Source of the DNA: Symbioplanes lichenis
GTDB lineage: Bacteria; Actinomycetota; Actinomycetes; Mycobacteriales; Micromonosporaceae
NCBI RefSeq assembly: GCF_030709675.1
Contig: NZ_JAUZQD010000006.1
Location: 372,001 to 436,000, forward strand
Length of the DNA: 64,000 nt
Direction of reading: 5' to 3'
Shown: one piece after another, positions 30,989 to 39,756 of the stretch
Position numbering within the stretch: position 1 is the first letter of the stretch
Layout: each line of letters begins with the position of its first letter
Translations under genes and position numbers: made by a program
Notes under the pieces: generated by a model
The model's database searches: none
Seen by the model: the letters and a program-made list of their open reading frames with translations, nothing else
Told to the model about the DNA's origin: nothing

Positions 30989-32496
30989 GAAAGCGCCCTT
31001 TCGGATGCGGAGGCGGCGACGAGGCCCTCCTCGGTGACGTCCGCCGCGGCGAACTCGGCGGTGATGCGGCCGCGGGCCATCACCAGGACCCGGTCCGCCA
31101 TGGCGCGGACCTCGGCCAGCTCGGAGGAGATGAAGAGCACCCCGTAGCCCTCGGCGGCGAGCCGGGCCATCAGCTCGGCGATCTGCGCCTTGGCGCCGAC
31201 GTCGATGCCGCGGGTGGGCTCGTCGAGCAGCAGCACCACCGGCTCGGTGAGCAGGGCCCGGGCCAGGACGACCTTCTGCTGGTTGCCGCCGGACAGCGAG
31301 GTCACGGCGGCCGCCAGCCCGGGAATCTTGATGGCCAGCTCCTTGACCTGGCCGGCCGCGGTGCGCCGCTCCCGCTCACCCCGCAAGATCCCGGTACGCG
31401 CGAAGCGCCCGATCGTCGACACGAGGATGTTGTCCCGCACGGACATGGTCTGCACGAGCCCGTCGCGTTGCCGGTCCTCGGGGACCAGGGCGAGCCCCGC
31501 CGCCAGCCGCGCCTGCACGGTGGCCTTCGGTTCCTCCGCCCCGCGGATGCTGACCGTGCCCGCGCTCGCCTTCCGGACGCCCATCAGGCACTCGACCAGT
31601 TCCGTGCGGCCGGCGCCCATCAGCCCGTACACCCCGACGACCTCGCCGGCGCGGACGGTGAGCGAGACGTCGTCGACCAGCGGGCGCACCGGTCCCTCGG
31701 CCGTCAGGCCGCGCACCTCGAGCAGCACGTCGCCGGTGGGCGCGGAGTTGTGGGTGTAGAGCGAGTCCGGGTCGCGCCCGACCATCTGCCGCACGATCCA
31801 GCCGGTGTCGGTGCGGCTCATCGACTCGTGCGCGACGAGGCTGCCGTCGCGGAAGACGGTGACCCAGTCGCCGATGCGCCGGAACTCGTCGAGCTTGTGC
31901 GAGATGTAGATGACCGTGACGTCCTGCTCGCGCAGCTCGGCCATCACGCCGAACAGCACGTCGACCTCGTGGTGGGACAGCGCCGACGTGGGCTCGTCCA
32001 TGATGAGCACGCTGACGTCGGTGAGCAGCACCCGGCCGATTTCGACCAGCTGCTGCTGGCCGATGGGCAGGTCACCCACGAGGGTGTCCGGGCTCAGGTG
32101 CTCCTGCCCGAGCCGGGCGAGGACTTCCCGGGTACGCCGCTTCTGGGCGCGCTCGTCGACGAAGCGCCCGCCCCGGCGCAGTTCCCGGCCGGCGAACATG
32201 TTCTCGGCGATGGTCAGGTTCGGGAAGAGGCTGAGTTCCTGGTGGATGATCCCGATGCCGAGCGCCTGGGCGTCGCGCGGGCTGCCCAGGCGTACGGGCT
32301 CGCCGTCGAGCCGGATCTCGCCGCTGGTGGGCTGTTCGGAGCCGGAGAGGATCTTCATGAGCGTCGACTTGCCGGCGCCGTTCTCGCCGACGAGGACGTT
32401 GACCTTGCCCCGGTAGGCCGTGAAGGTCACGTTCTTGAGCGCGCGCACGCCGCCGTAGTTCTTGCTGACGTCGCGGGCTTCCAGCTTCTCCGCCAT
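30985..32496 (-). CDS. Sugar ABC transporter ATPase, tandem nucleotide-binding domains (RbsA-type)
   Basis: 503 residues from ATG 32496. Domain 1 has a complete Walker A (GENGAGKST), signature LPIGQQQLVEIGR and Walker B VLIMDEPTSAL. Domain 2 has a deviant P-loop (GLMGAGRTEL), as usual for sugar importers, the signature LSGGNQQKVVLARAL and LLLDEPTRGIDVG. It powers import of the operon's sugar. It starts 1 bp after the DUF2291 gene stop. Confidence 0.94.
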   Translation of the reverse strand: MAEKLEARDVSKNYGGVRALKNVTFTAYRGKVNVLVGENGAGKSTLMKILSGSEQPTSGEIRLDGEPVRLGSPRDAQALGIGIIHQELSLFPNLTIAENMFAGRELRRGGRFVDERAQKRRTREVLARLGQEHLSPDTLVGDLPIGQQQLVEIGRVLLTDVSVLIMDEPTSALSHHEVDVLFGVMAELREQDVTVIYISHKLDEFRRIGDWVTVFRDGSLVAHESMSRTDTGWIVRQMVGRDPDSLYTHNSAPTGDVLLEVRGLTAEGPVRPLVDDVSLTVRAGEVVGVYGLMGAGRTELVECLMGVRKASAGTVSIRGAEEPKATVQARLAAGLALVPEDRQRDGLVQTMSVRDNILVSTIGRFARTGILRGERERRTAAGQVKELAIKIPGLAAAVTSLSGGNQQKVVLARALLTEPVVLLLDEPTRGIDVGAKAQIAELMARLAAEGYGVLFISSELAEVRAMADRVLVMARGRITAEFAAADVTEEGLVAASASERALS

Positions 32497-32497
32497 C

Positions 32498-33148
32498 TCA
32501 GCCGGCCCGCAGCTCGGTGGGGACCAGGAAGATCGTGCCGGGGGCGAGCGCCGAGAACGCCCCGGCGAAGGTCACCGTCTTCCCGGTGACGGCGTCGAGG
32601 TCGATCTTCGCGACGACCTCGGTCTTGGCCTTGTCGTTGAGCTTGTTGGCCACGTCGGCGTACTCGATCTGGTTGGTGAAGTCGCCGAACTTCAGCCCGG
32701 CGCCGTCGCGCAGCGCCGTGCCCGCGATGACCGGGCCGGTCGCGATCGTCACGGTCAGCGGCTTGCCGCCGGCTTGCGGGACCTCGACGGTCATCGGCCC
32801 GGTGGGGACCGTCTTGTCGACCTTGGTCACCGTGCCGGACCCCTTGACCAGGTACGCGTACGGGCTGCCCGTCCCGGCCTGGACCCCGTACTGCTCACCG
32901 GCGGCGGCGGGGTCCTTGTCGATCGCGGCGGCGACCGTGGTGACGTCGGTCGCCCCGCTCCGCACCGCCGGGACGACCTTCTCGGTCCAGGCCTGGTCCG
33001 CGTAGGTCGTCGCGTCGAACGCCGTCGCCTTGGTTCCCCCTGCGTCCTTGGCCTCGTAGGTGTAGACGCCCGGCACGTGGGCGCAGCCCGCCAGCGCGAA
33101 CGCCAGCAAGAGGCCGGCCGCCGAGGCGCGGAGTGTGGTGACCGTCAT
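32498..33148 (-). CDS. DUF2291 lipoprotein, first gene of the sugar operon
   Basis: 216 residues from ATG 33148. Lipoprotein signal with lipobox ALAGC, then the DUF2291 domain (TYADQAWTEKVVPAV, LRDGAGLKFGDFTNQIEYADV). DUF2291 proteins are typically encoded beside ribose-type ABC importers; their role is unknown, perhaps assisting substrate capture at the membrane. A palindromic operator ends 2 bp upstream of the ATG and no separate ribosome site is visible, so the transcript may be nearly leaderless. Confidence 0.85.
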   Translation of the reverse strand: MTVTTLRASAAGLLLAFALAGCAHVPGVYTYEAKDAGGTKATAFDATTYADQAWTEKVVPAVRSGATDVTTVAAAIDKDPAAAGEQYGVQAGTGSPYAYLVKGSGTVTKVDKTVPTGPMTVEVPQAGGKPLTVTIATGPVIAGTALRDGAGLKFGDFTNQIEYADVANKLNDKAKTEVVAKIDLDAVTGKTVTFAGAFSALAPGTIFLVPTELRAG

Positions 33149-33150
33149 AG

Positions 33151-33180
33151 TGAATATCCATTCATTGCCGACTGGACATG
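33151..33180 (-). promoter_or_regulatory. Candidate operator of the sugar operon
   Basis: TGAATATCCATTCA (33151-33164) is an inverted repeat of TGAAT around four bases. The stretch 33152-33180 matches 39728-39756 at 23 of 29 positions, and both lie just upstream of minus-strand genes. A consensus -35 (TTGACA, minus strand) lies upstream. The divergent SorC regulator is the likely binder. Confidence 0.65.
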
Positions 33181-33273
33181 CAAGTACTGTGAACGCCAGA
33201 TGTCGTCGTTGTCAACGGTGTGTTTTTTGACGTGTCGCTACTCTTCGTTGACCAAATAGGTGGAGGAGGCGCC

Positions 33274-34269
33274 GTGAGCCCCAGGCTCGACGCGGACGGG
33301 GCGGGGAGCCCGACGGTCCCGGCCGATCACATCCGGTTGCTGACCAAGGTCGCCCGGATGTACCACGAGCGCGGCATGCGACAGCCGCAGATCGCCGCGA
33401 ACCTGCACATTTCGCAGCCTAGAGTCTCCCGGCTGCTCAAGCAGGCGGTCGCCGCGGGCATCGTCCGGACGGTGGTGATCACTCCCCGTGGCGTGCACTC
33501 CGACCTGGAGGAAGCGCTCGAGCAGCGCTACGGATTGACGGAGGTCGTGATCGCGGACAGCGACGGCCAGGACGACGAAATTTCGGTGACCCAGGCGATC
33601 GCCGCGGCCGCCGCCGTCTATCTGGAGACCACGCTCGCCCGCCACGACCGGGTCGGCATCTCCTCCTGGAGCGCCACCCTGCTCGCCACGGTCGACGCCA
33701 TGCACCCCGCCCCCAGCCTGGCCGCCGAGCGGGTCGTGCAGATCCTCGGCGGCGTCGGCGTCAGCGCCGCCCAGAGCCAGGCCACCCGTCTCACCGGGGG
33801 CCTGGCCCGGCACACCCGCGCCGACGCGGTCTACCTGGTCGCCCCGGGCCTGGTCGCCACCCCGTCGATGCGCGAGGCGCTGGTCCACGAGCCCTCGATC
33901 GCGGCCGTCATCCAGGCGTGGCAGGACCTCACCGTGGCCCTGGTCGGCGTGGGCAGCCTCGAGCCGTCCACGCTGCTGCGCCAGAGCGGCAACGCCATCG
34001 CCGACGAGGAGGAGCAGCGCCTGCGCGAGCTGGGCGCGATCGGCGACGTGTGCATGCGCTTCTTCGACGAGCACGGCCGGCACGTCGACTCCGGCCTCGA
34101 CGACCGCGTCCTGGGCATCGGCGCCGAGACCCTCCGCCGGGTCCCCCGCCGCATCGGCGTCGCCGGCGGCCAGCGCAAGTGGCGGGCCATCCGCGCCGCC
34201 CTCACCGGCGGCTGGCTCAACGTCCTCATCACCGACCAGGCCACCGCCGCCGACCTCCTCCGCGACTGA
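33274..34269 (+). CDS. SorC-family sugar-binding transcriptional regulator
   Basis: 331 residues from GTG 33274; GGAGGAGG five bases upstream fixes this start over a GTG at 33220. The helix-turn-helix lies at about 25-65 (MRQPQIAANLHISQPRVSRLL), followed by the SorC effector domain with VGISSWSATLLATVDAM, VVQILGGVGVSAAQSQATRL and a C-terminal GGQRKWRAIRAAL. SorC proteins bind phosphorylated sugars and typically regulate adjacent catabolic operons. Its position, divergent from the ABC/transketolase operon, makes it the probable regulator. Confidence 0.9.
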   Translation: MSPRLDADGAGSPTVPADHIRLLTKVARMYHERGMRQPQIAANLHISQPRVSRLLKQAVAAGIVRTVVITPRGVHSDLEEALEQRYGLTEVVIADSDGQDDEISVTQAIAAAAAVYLETTLARHDRVGISSWSATLLATVDAMHPAPSLAAERVVQILGGVGVSAAQSQATRLTGGLARHTRADAVYLVAPGLVATPSMREALVHEPSIAAVIQAWQDLTVALVGVGSLEPSTLLRQSGNAIADEEEQRLRELGAIGDVCMRFFDEHGRHVDSGLDDRVLGIGAETLRRVPRRIGVAGGQRKWRAIRAALTGGWLNVLITDQATAADLLRD

Positions 34270-34273
34270 GGCG

Positions 34274-34402
34274 AGCGGCACCTTCCTCGGCGAGCGGTCC
34301 TATCTGGTGCGGGACACGATGAACGGCCGGGCGGGGACGGTCACGGGCATCACGGCCGTCGTCGAGCGGGCCGTCGTGCGGAAGTCCGGCGACCGGCCCT
34401 GA
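34274..34402 (+). other. Possible small coding remnant (43 codons)
   Basis: An open frame directly after the SorC stop reads SGTFLGERSYLVRDTMNGRA and continues to GDRP before a TGA. It has coding-like composition and resembles short actinobacterial proteins with a VRDT-x-x-GR-x-G motif. There is no clear start other than an internal GTG at about 34307. It may be a tiny gene or a leftover. Confidence 0.25.
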
Positions 34403-34421
34403 CAACGCTTTTCCGGCGAAC

Positions 34422-34451
34422 TTGCCACGATGTGAAAGCAGTCCATAACAT
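34422..34451 (+). promoter_or_regulatory. Candidate promoter of the pectin methylesterase gene
   Basis: TTGCCA (34422-34427) and TAACAT (34446-34451) are separated by 18 bases, a fair housekeeping-sigma promoter. The expected start of transcription is about 20 bases before the ATG at 34479. Confidence 0.45.
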
Positions 34452-34478
34452 TGACGCCTGTCGATTAATGTGCCGGGC

Positions 34479-35447
34479 ATGCGTACGTCACGAAGAATCG
34501 CCGCCCTGATCGTGGTGCCGGTCGCCGGGCTCGGCCTCACCGCCGTGCCCGCGACGGCCGCCACCACGCTCACCGTCGCGTCCGACGGCTCGGCCACCTA
34601 TCGCACCGTGCAGGCCGCGGTCAACGCCGTCCCGGCCGGCAACGCGAGCCGGGTCACCATCACGATCAAGGCCGGCACCTACCGCGAGAGCGTCGTCATC
34701 CCGGCGGACAAGCCCTACGTCACCCTGGAGGGCCTCGGCTCGACCGCGGCCGCCACGGTCATCGTCAACAACAAGCCCGCCTCGACCGCCGGCACCACCG
34801 GGTCGGCCACGGTCTACGTGCAGGCCAAGGAGTTCTACGGCAAGAACCTGACCTTCAGCAACGACTACGACGAGGCGGCCAACGGCTCCTCGCAGGCCCT
34901 CGCCCTGGCCCTCTACGGCGACCGCGCCCGGCTCGGCAACGTCCGGCTGCTCGGCGACCAGGACACACTGCTGATCTACAACAAGGCCCGGGCGTACGTC
35001 TGGAGCTCCTACATCGAAGGCACGGTCGACTTCATCTACGGCAACGGCAGCGCCGTCTTCTACGCCTGCCAGATCTACGAGAAGCGCAGCACCGGCGGCT
35101 ACCTGACCGCCGCGAACACCGACGCCAGTTCCCCGTACGGTTTCCTGATCTACAAGTCGACCGTGACCGGCGCCCCCGCCAACCTCACCTACCTGGGCCG
35201 CCCGTGGGGCGCCGCCGGCCAGGTCACCGTCCGCGAATCGACGCTGAGCAACACGATCCGCATCGCCCAGCCCTGGACCGACATGTCCGGCAACCCGTGG
35301 CAGGGCGCCCGCTTCTACGAGTACAAGAACACCGGCGCCGGCGCGACGATCAACAGCAACCGCCCCCAGCTGACCGACGCCCAGGCCGCCAACTACACCC
35401 CGCAGAAGTACCTGGCCGGCACCGACGGCTGGAACCCGGCCGGCTGA
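34479..35447 (+). CDS. Secreted pectin methylesterase (CE8 family)
   Basis: 322 residues from ATG 34479. Signal peptide 1-29, with cleavage after ATAA. The rest is a right-handed beta-helix pectinesterase: AGTYRESVVIP, SSQALALALYGDRA, catalytic Asp in LGDQDTLL, second Asp in EGTVDFIYGNG, and Arg in YLGRPWGAAG. It removes methyl groups from pectin outside the cell, opening it to lyases and hydrolases. Lying beside a candidate apiose operon, it supports a plant-pectin theme. No carbohydrate-binding module is attached. Confidence 0.95.
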   Translation: MRTSRRIAALIVVPVAGLGLTAVPATAATTLTVASDGSATYRTVQAAVNAVPAGNASRVTITIKAGTYRESVVIPADKPYVTLEGLGSTAAATVIVNNKPASTAGTTGSATVYVQAKEFYGKNLTFSNDYDEAANGSSQALALALYGDRARLGNVRLLGDQDTLLIYNKARAYVWSSYIEGTVDFIYGNGSAVFYACQIYEKRSTGGYLTAANTDASSPYGFLIYKSTVTGAPANLTYLGRPWGAAGQVTVRESTLSNTIRIAQPWTDMSGNPWQGARFYEYKNTGAGATINSNRPQLTDAQAANYTPQKYLAGTDGWNPAG

Positions 35448-35498
35448 CCCTTCCGCCCCGGCGCCACCTCACCCGGCGGCGCCGGACCAACACGCGCG

Positions 35499-36125
35499 TC
35501 AGAGCCCCAACGTGGCCTTGACGGTGCCGGTCGCGTCATCCACGTACGCCGCGCATCCCACCGACTTCGAACCGCGGAGACTTCCATAGGCGTTCCGGGC
35601 GAGCTGATGCAGCGTGATTCGCCCGACGTACTTGTCGCCGGACTCGCGCATCCCCTCGACGGTCACGTCATCGATGGTCACGGTGGTCCCGTACGCGCCG
35701 ACGCCCGAGTCCTCCTCGACCGAACGCGCGAGCTCACGCCCCTTCTCCAGGCACGCGGCGGAGGCAGTCTCGGCGGTGAGCTCGGGCCCGGCGAGGCTCG
35801 CGTACACCCGGGGAACCCCCACGAACGCCGCCGCCGTCACCACGAACGTGACCACCACGGCCAGCGGCACAGCCGACCGGCCACCACGGCGCGGCCTCCT
35901 CCGCCCGCCGGACTCCCCTCCGCCCGGCGCGGAGTCCACCGGCGCGGCACCGACCGGCGCGGGGTCATTCACCGCGATGGTCACCGGCGCTCGATCCGGC
36001 ACGGCCGGAGTTGCCGGGGCCGGCTCGACGAAGTCGGTCCACCGCTGCCCGTCCCACCACCGGGACGCGGCGGCGTCGATCGGATCCGCGTACCAGCCGG
36101 CAGGCACCTGCTGAATGTCACTCAT
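35499..36125 (-). CDS. DUF2510 membrane-anchored protein
   Basis: 208 residues from ATG 36125. The N-terminal DUF2510 motif (VPAGWYADP, RWWDGQRWTDFV) spans residues 7-33, followed by a Pro/Ala linker, a basic stretch (GGRRRPRRGGR), one membrane helix at about 84-104, and a C-terminal extracellular domain with two cysteines (SAACLEKG, SVGCAAYV) possibly disulfide-bonded. DUF2510 is common in actinobacterial membrane proteins; function unknown. Confidence 0.8.
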   Translation of the reverse strand: MSDIQQVPAGWYADPIDAAASRWWDGQRWTDFVEPAPATPAVPDRAPVTIAVNDPAPVGAAPVDSAPGGGESGGRRRPRRGGRSAVPLAVVVTFVVTAAAFVGVPRVYASLAGPELTAETASAACLEKGRELARSVEEDSGVGAYGTTVTIDDVTVEGMRESGDKYVGRITLHQLARNAYGSLRGSKSVGCAAYVDDATGTVKATLGL

Positions 36126-36254
36126 GGGAAGGCCTTCACCGCAGTCGGACGGACGCCGTACCCATCGGCCCGCCGGCCGCCCCCTTGAGAGGTCCGCATC
36201 CCCCCGCCGGTCACGGTGGTTCGCGCACCGCGCTCATGAGGTCCGCTCGCCCGG

Positions 36255-36854
36255 TCACAGCAGGGCGGGGAAGAGGATGCCCGTGGCGGCCGTGCCGATG
36301 GCGGCGCCGGCGAGGACCTGGCCGATGGTGTGTTCGCCGAGGCGGACGCGGGCCCAGCAGACGGCGGCCACGACGACGGCCGCTGCGGCCACGGCGGGGC
36401 CGAAGACCACGGTGAGCGCGGCCACGGTGCCGGCGGCGACCAGGGCGTGGATCGAGACGCCCCATCCGGTCAGCACGGTGATCGGGGCGGCGACCAGGAG
36501 CGACGCGATCATGGCGGCGACGAGGGCGAGGAGCTCGCGGGGCGCGCCGGTCAGGGCCAGGGCGGCGACACCGGCGACCGTGGAGGCGAGCACGGCGGTC
36601 AGGGGCACGCGGCGTTGCGTGTGGACGGTGACGTGCTTGTCGGTCCAGTGTCCCCGGCGGACGCCGCGCAGGATGAAGAGCACGGGCAGCACGCTCGCCG
36701 AGGCCACGGAGACGAGGCCGTACGTCACCGCCTGGCCGACGGTCCGGCTGGAGTGCCAGGCCACGAGGAGCACCAGCACCGCCACCAGGATGCCCGGCGA
36801 GAACACCTCGGTGATCAGCCGGGCGATCCGCCGCGATGTGCTCTCCAAGGTCAT
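36255..36854 (-). CDS. PAP2-superfamily-like membrane protein
   Basis: 199 residues from ATG 36854 with five to six membrane segments. The C-terminal motif CWARVRLGEHTIGQVLAGA matches the third PAP2 phosphatase motif, with the catalytic His in GEH. The first motif region is represented by WTDKHVTVHTQRRVPL, but the typical K-x6-RP and PSGH motifs are not clear. It is probably a lipid- or isoprenoid-phosphate phosphatase relative with uncertain activity. The preceding 129 bp towards the DUF2510 gene hold nothing recognisable. Confidence 0.72.
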   Translation of the reverse strand: MTLESTSRRIARLITEVFSPGILVAVLVLLVAWHSSRTVGQAVTYGLVSVASASVLPVLFILRGVRRGHWTDKHVTVHTQRRVPLTAVLASTVAGVAALALTGAPRELLALVAAMIASLLVAAPITVLTGWGVSIHALVAAGTVAALTVVFGPAVAAAAVVVAAVCWARVRLGEHTIGQVLAGAAIGTAATGILFPALL

Positions 36855-36949
36855 CGGAGGACCGTACCGTGCGCCGGGCGCTCCCGGTTTCGTGCCATCG
36901 CCGGACGGGATGCACCCGTCAAGATCGGCCGCCCGGCAGGATCATCGAC

Positions 36950-37489
36950 ATGAATCGTCTTCTGGCCCTTCCCGTGATCGCCGGCGCACTCCTCCTGTCG
37001 GCCGCTTGCTCCAGCGACCAGACGGTCGCCGCCGCGCCGAGCGCCGCCGCACCAAGCGCAGCCGCGCACACGGAGAAGACCGGGGACGCGCCCACCCCGG
37101 CCGCCACGAAGAAGAAGGCTGTCGTCGAAGAAGAAGAGAAGGAAGACGCGACCTTCCCCATCGGCGCCGGGAAGCACATGGTCATCCTGCACAGCTACAG
37201 CAGCGCCAAGGACACCGCCGTCGTCGAGCCCGCCGAGTTCACCGACGGCGGCCAGTCGTACGAGGGCGACGGCAGCACCTACACGCTGCCCGTCAACCCG
37301 TCGCTCAACGTCTTCAGCGTCAACGGCGGCAACCCCGAATGCCTCCAGGGCAAGGGCCGGAACATCACCGGGACCTGCATGGCCGGCGTCGACTGGCTCG
37401 AGGAGGAGCTCGCCGGCGGCGCCATGCTCGTCACCATCGCGAACACGGGCGACTCCATCTACGAGATCGCCGAGCAGTACCGGCCCTGA
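36950..37489 (+). CDS. Putative lipoprotein, family with a decayed copy at 45960
   Basis: 179 residues from ATG 36950. Lipobox SAAC at about residue 20, then an Ala/Pro linker with a charged patch (KKKAVVEEEEKEDA). The C-terminal domain, from FTDGGQSYEGDGSTYTLPV to IANTGDSIYEIAEQYRP, has two cysteines. The last residues resemble the start of a LysM motif but are too short to call. A degraded copy of this C-terminal domain lies at 45960-46244. The 3' end overlaps the convergent NAD(P)-binding gene by 31 bp. Function unknown. Confidence 0.75.
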   Translation: MNRLLALPVIAGALLLSAACSSDQTVAAAPSAAAPSAAAHTEKTGDAPTPAATKKKAVVEEEEKEDATFPIGAGKHMVILHSYSSAKDTAVVEPAEFTDGGQSYEGDGSTYTLPVNPSLNVFSVNGGNPECLQGKGRNITGTCMAGVDWLEEELAGGAMLVTIANTGDSIYEIAEQYRP

Positions 37490-38196
37490 GGCAGCCACTC
37501 CTCGAAGGTCTGCACGCCCCGCGGACCCGGCCCGGTGGGCAGCAGCCCGGCGCCGGGGAAGGGCAGCGGCAGCACCGGGCGGCGGCGGGCGCCTCCGGCG
37601 GCGATCAGGCGGCGGCACATGCTGACGAGGGACTCCTCCCGCGGGCCGGCGAGTTCGGGGGCCATGCCCTGCGGCGGCTCGGCGATCAGGCCGGCGAGGT
37701 GCGCGGCGACCTCGCGGACGGCGACGGGCTGGGTGCGCATGGCCGGCACGACGGCGACCGGTCCCGGCACCCCGGCCAGGATCTGCCCCGCGAACTCGTG
37801 GAACTGGGTCGCCCGCAGGATCGTCCACGGGACCGGGCCGCCGCGGACCAGCTCCTCCTGCCGGATCTTGCCCGCGTAGTACGGGGTCCGGACCCGGTCG
37901 ACGCCGACGATCGACAGCGTCAGCAGGTGGCCGACCCCGGCTTGCCCGGCCGCGGCGAGGAGGTTGCGGCCGGCCGCGCCGAAGAAGCCGGTCGACACCT
38001 TGCGGCTCATGGTCGTCACGTTGCTCACGTCGATGACGGCGTCGGCGCCGGCCAGAGCACGATCCAGACCGGTTCCGCGTACGAGGTCGGCGCCCGTGGC
38101 CCGGGACAGCGGGACCGGGTCGTGGCCGCGCTCGCGCAACGCCGCCACGACATGCCGGCCGGTGAGCCCGGTGCCGCCCGCTACTGCGATCTTCAT
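37459..38196 (-). CDS. NAD(P)H-binding atypical SDR (NmrA-like)
   Basis: 245 residues from ATG 38196, with GAGG upstream. N-terminal IAVAGGTGLTGRHVVAAL is the cofactor motif, followed by ADAVIDVSN, HLLTLSIVGVDRV and WTILRATQFHEFAGQIL, the usual pattern for NmrA-like/NAD(P)H-azoreductase-like proteins that act as redox sensors or reductases. There is no Tyr-x3-Lys catalytic pair. Substrate unknown. Confidence 0.82.
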   Translation of the reverse strand: MKIAVAGGTGLTGRHVVAALRERGHDPVPLSRATGADLVRGTGLDRALAGADAVIDVSNVTTMSRKVSTGFFGAAGRNLLAAAGQAGVGHLLTLSIVGVDRVRTPYYAGKIRQEELVRGGPVPWTILRATQFHEFAGQILAGVPGPVAVVPAMRTQPVAVREVAAHLAGLIAEPPQGMAPELAGPREESLVSMCRRLIAAGGARRRPVLPLPFPGAGLLPTGPGPRGVQTFEEWLPQGRYCSAIS

Positions 38197-38257
38197 GCGT
38201 TCCTCCAAGGGAAGTGTCGGCACGAGGACGAGCGGGCGGACCGGGATGTGACACCTT

Positions 38258-39709
38258 CTACCGTACGGTGATGATCACGCGGTCGTAGCGGGTCAGCGGG
38301 AACTCCCCGTCGTCCGTCGCCTGGACGATCACGGAGATGGTCTGGCCCCGCCGGGCGTCGGCCGGGACGGTGACCACGCCACGCGGGCTGACGGCCACCG
38401 CGCCTGGATAGGTGCCCTCCTCCCGGTAGTGCCACCACGACGTCGTGAGGTGGTCGCGGTCCGGGTCGGACGTGCGGGCGGTGAGACGTACGGTGGCACC
38501 TGGTTGTGCGGTGGTGGAAGCCGGGCGGGCCGTGACCGTCGGCGCGTGGTTGGCCGCCCGGAAGCGCGGGGTCAGCGTCCAGCTCATCCGGGCGGCGAAG
38601 TCGTTCTGCGCCGCGTCCGCCCAGCGTCGCGTCGTGTAGCCGGCGATGCCATTCTCCGCCGGCACGAGCGTCCAGAGGTTCGGGCCGGTCCGCTCGGCGC
38701 GCCCGCCCCAGCCGCCGAGCGCCGGATTGTCCGGGGCCTGGATGCCGGTGTCCAGCAGAGGGTTGAAGGCCACGTTGTCGCCTTCGGACAGGAAGTCGTA
38801 CGGGGCGAGCGGCTTGCACCAGCCGCCCGGCGCCTTCTCCGGATCGCCGAAGATGTCGAGCGGGTCGCCCGGCATCGCCTGGCCGTCGAGCCACGAGCGG
38901 TAGAGCCGCCCATACGGGCCGATCTGGATGTTCTTCCTGATCCACGCGCCGGAGAACAGGGGCCCGCGCGTGTTGCCTTGGCCCCGGTCGCAGTTGTAGC
39001 CCCACGTCGCGTAGCCGGCGGACAGCTCCTCGACCCGGATGCCCGGCCAGTGCGGCGCGATGTAGCTCGCATAGGTCTCGTCCTGGAAGCCACTGGCGAG
39101 AATGACGGCCTTCCGTGACACGCGCTCCTTCACGTGTACGCCGAAATCGTCCTCGATCGATTTGAGCGCCCGCGCGATGGTGTTCGTGCCGCCCCACGCC
39201 TGCAGGTAGAGCGGGCGCGGATCGCGGTCCAGCAGCAGGTCGCGGATCAGGTCGGAGCCGGGCGTGTCGTGGGCCATGTCGCCCTCGAAGGCGATGTTGC
39301 CGACCCGCACCTTGGCCAGCAGGCTCCGCGCGGACGGATAGTCACGGTCGTGCCGGACGAGGTTCGGGTGCACCCGGCCGTACGCGCGCAGTGCCTCGTC
39401 CTGGATCGTGCGCGTCCCGGTCCACCGCCACGACGTCTGCGGCGTGGTGTACTCGCGGCCGGGCAGGAAGAACTCGGTGCCCCGGCCGTCGCCGGCCCAG
39501 TGGAACCGGCTGCTGGTGTAGACGATGCCCTGGGTGTCGACGTCGTTGGTGTAGAGCAGATAGCGGATGAGCGAGGCGTAGTCGTCCTGCTCCATGTCGG
39601 TCGTGACGACGGTCCGGGGCTTGGCGTGCGTCCCGGCCGTCGCAGGCGCGGCGACAGCGGTGGCTCCGAGCAGACAACCGGCCAGGACTGCTGTCCAGTG
39701 CTTGAGCAT
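38258..39709 (-). CDS. Secreted DUF1593 nucleoside-hydrolase-like protein with C-terminal Ig-like domain
   Basis: 483 residues from ATG 39709, with AAAGGAG upstream. Signal peptide 1-26 (TAVAAPATA). Residues 32-330 form the DUF1593 domain, related to nucleoside hydrolases; VVTTDMEQDDYASLIRYLLY corresponds to their calcium/ribose-binding Asp cluster (DTDxxxDD). Residues 390-483 look like an Ig/cadherin-like module (LTARTSDPDRDHLTTSWWHY). DUF1593 proteins are often called cellulose-binding (Sde182), but the N-terminal fold suggests a hydrolase acting on a furanoside. It carries the same upstream site as the 33148 sugar operon, so it may supply that operon's sugar. Confidence 0.82.
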   Translation of the reverse strand: MLKHWTAVLAGCLLGATAVAAPATAGTHAKPRTVVTTDMEQDDYASLIRYLLYTNDVDTQGIVYTSSRFHWAGDGRGTEFFLPGREYTTPQTSWRWTGTRTIQDEALRAYGRVHPNLVRHDRDYPSARSLLAKVRVGNIAFEGDMAHDTPGSDLIRDLLLDRDPRPLYLQAWGGTNTIARALKSIEDDFGVHVKERVSRKAVILASGFQDETYASYIAPHWPGIRVEELSAGYATWGYNCDRGQGNTRGPLFSGAWIRKNIQIGPYGRLYRSWLDGQAMPGDPLDIFGDPEKAPGGWCKPLAPYDFLSEGDNVAFNPLLDTGIQAPDNPALGGWGGRAERTGPNLWTLVPAENGIAGYTTRRWADAAQNDFAARMSWTLTPRFRAANHAPTVTARPASTTAQPGATVRLTARTSDPDRDHLTTSWWHYREEGTYPGAVAVSPRGVVTVPADARRGQTISVIVQATDDGEFPLTRYDRVIITVR

Positions 39710-39727
39710 GGGAGCTCCTTTCGGACG

Positions 39728-39756
39728 GAATATCTATTCACTTCCGAATGGACGTT
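39728..39756 (-). promoter_or_regulatory. Second copy of the sugar-operon operator
   Basis: GAATATCTATTC (39728-39739), then CCGAATGGAC; 23 of 29 positions match 33152-33180, including the spacing between the two blocks. It begins 18 bp upstream of the DUF1593 start codon and overlaps the last codons of the DUF4760 gene. Confidence 0.65.

Noticed and set aside
37420..37489. LysM domain at the lipoprotein C-terminus
   Set aside because: Only about 15 residues resemble the start of LysM and the second helix is missing.
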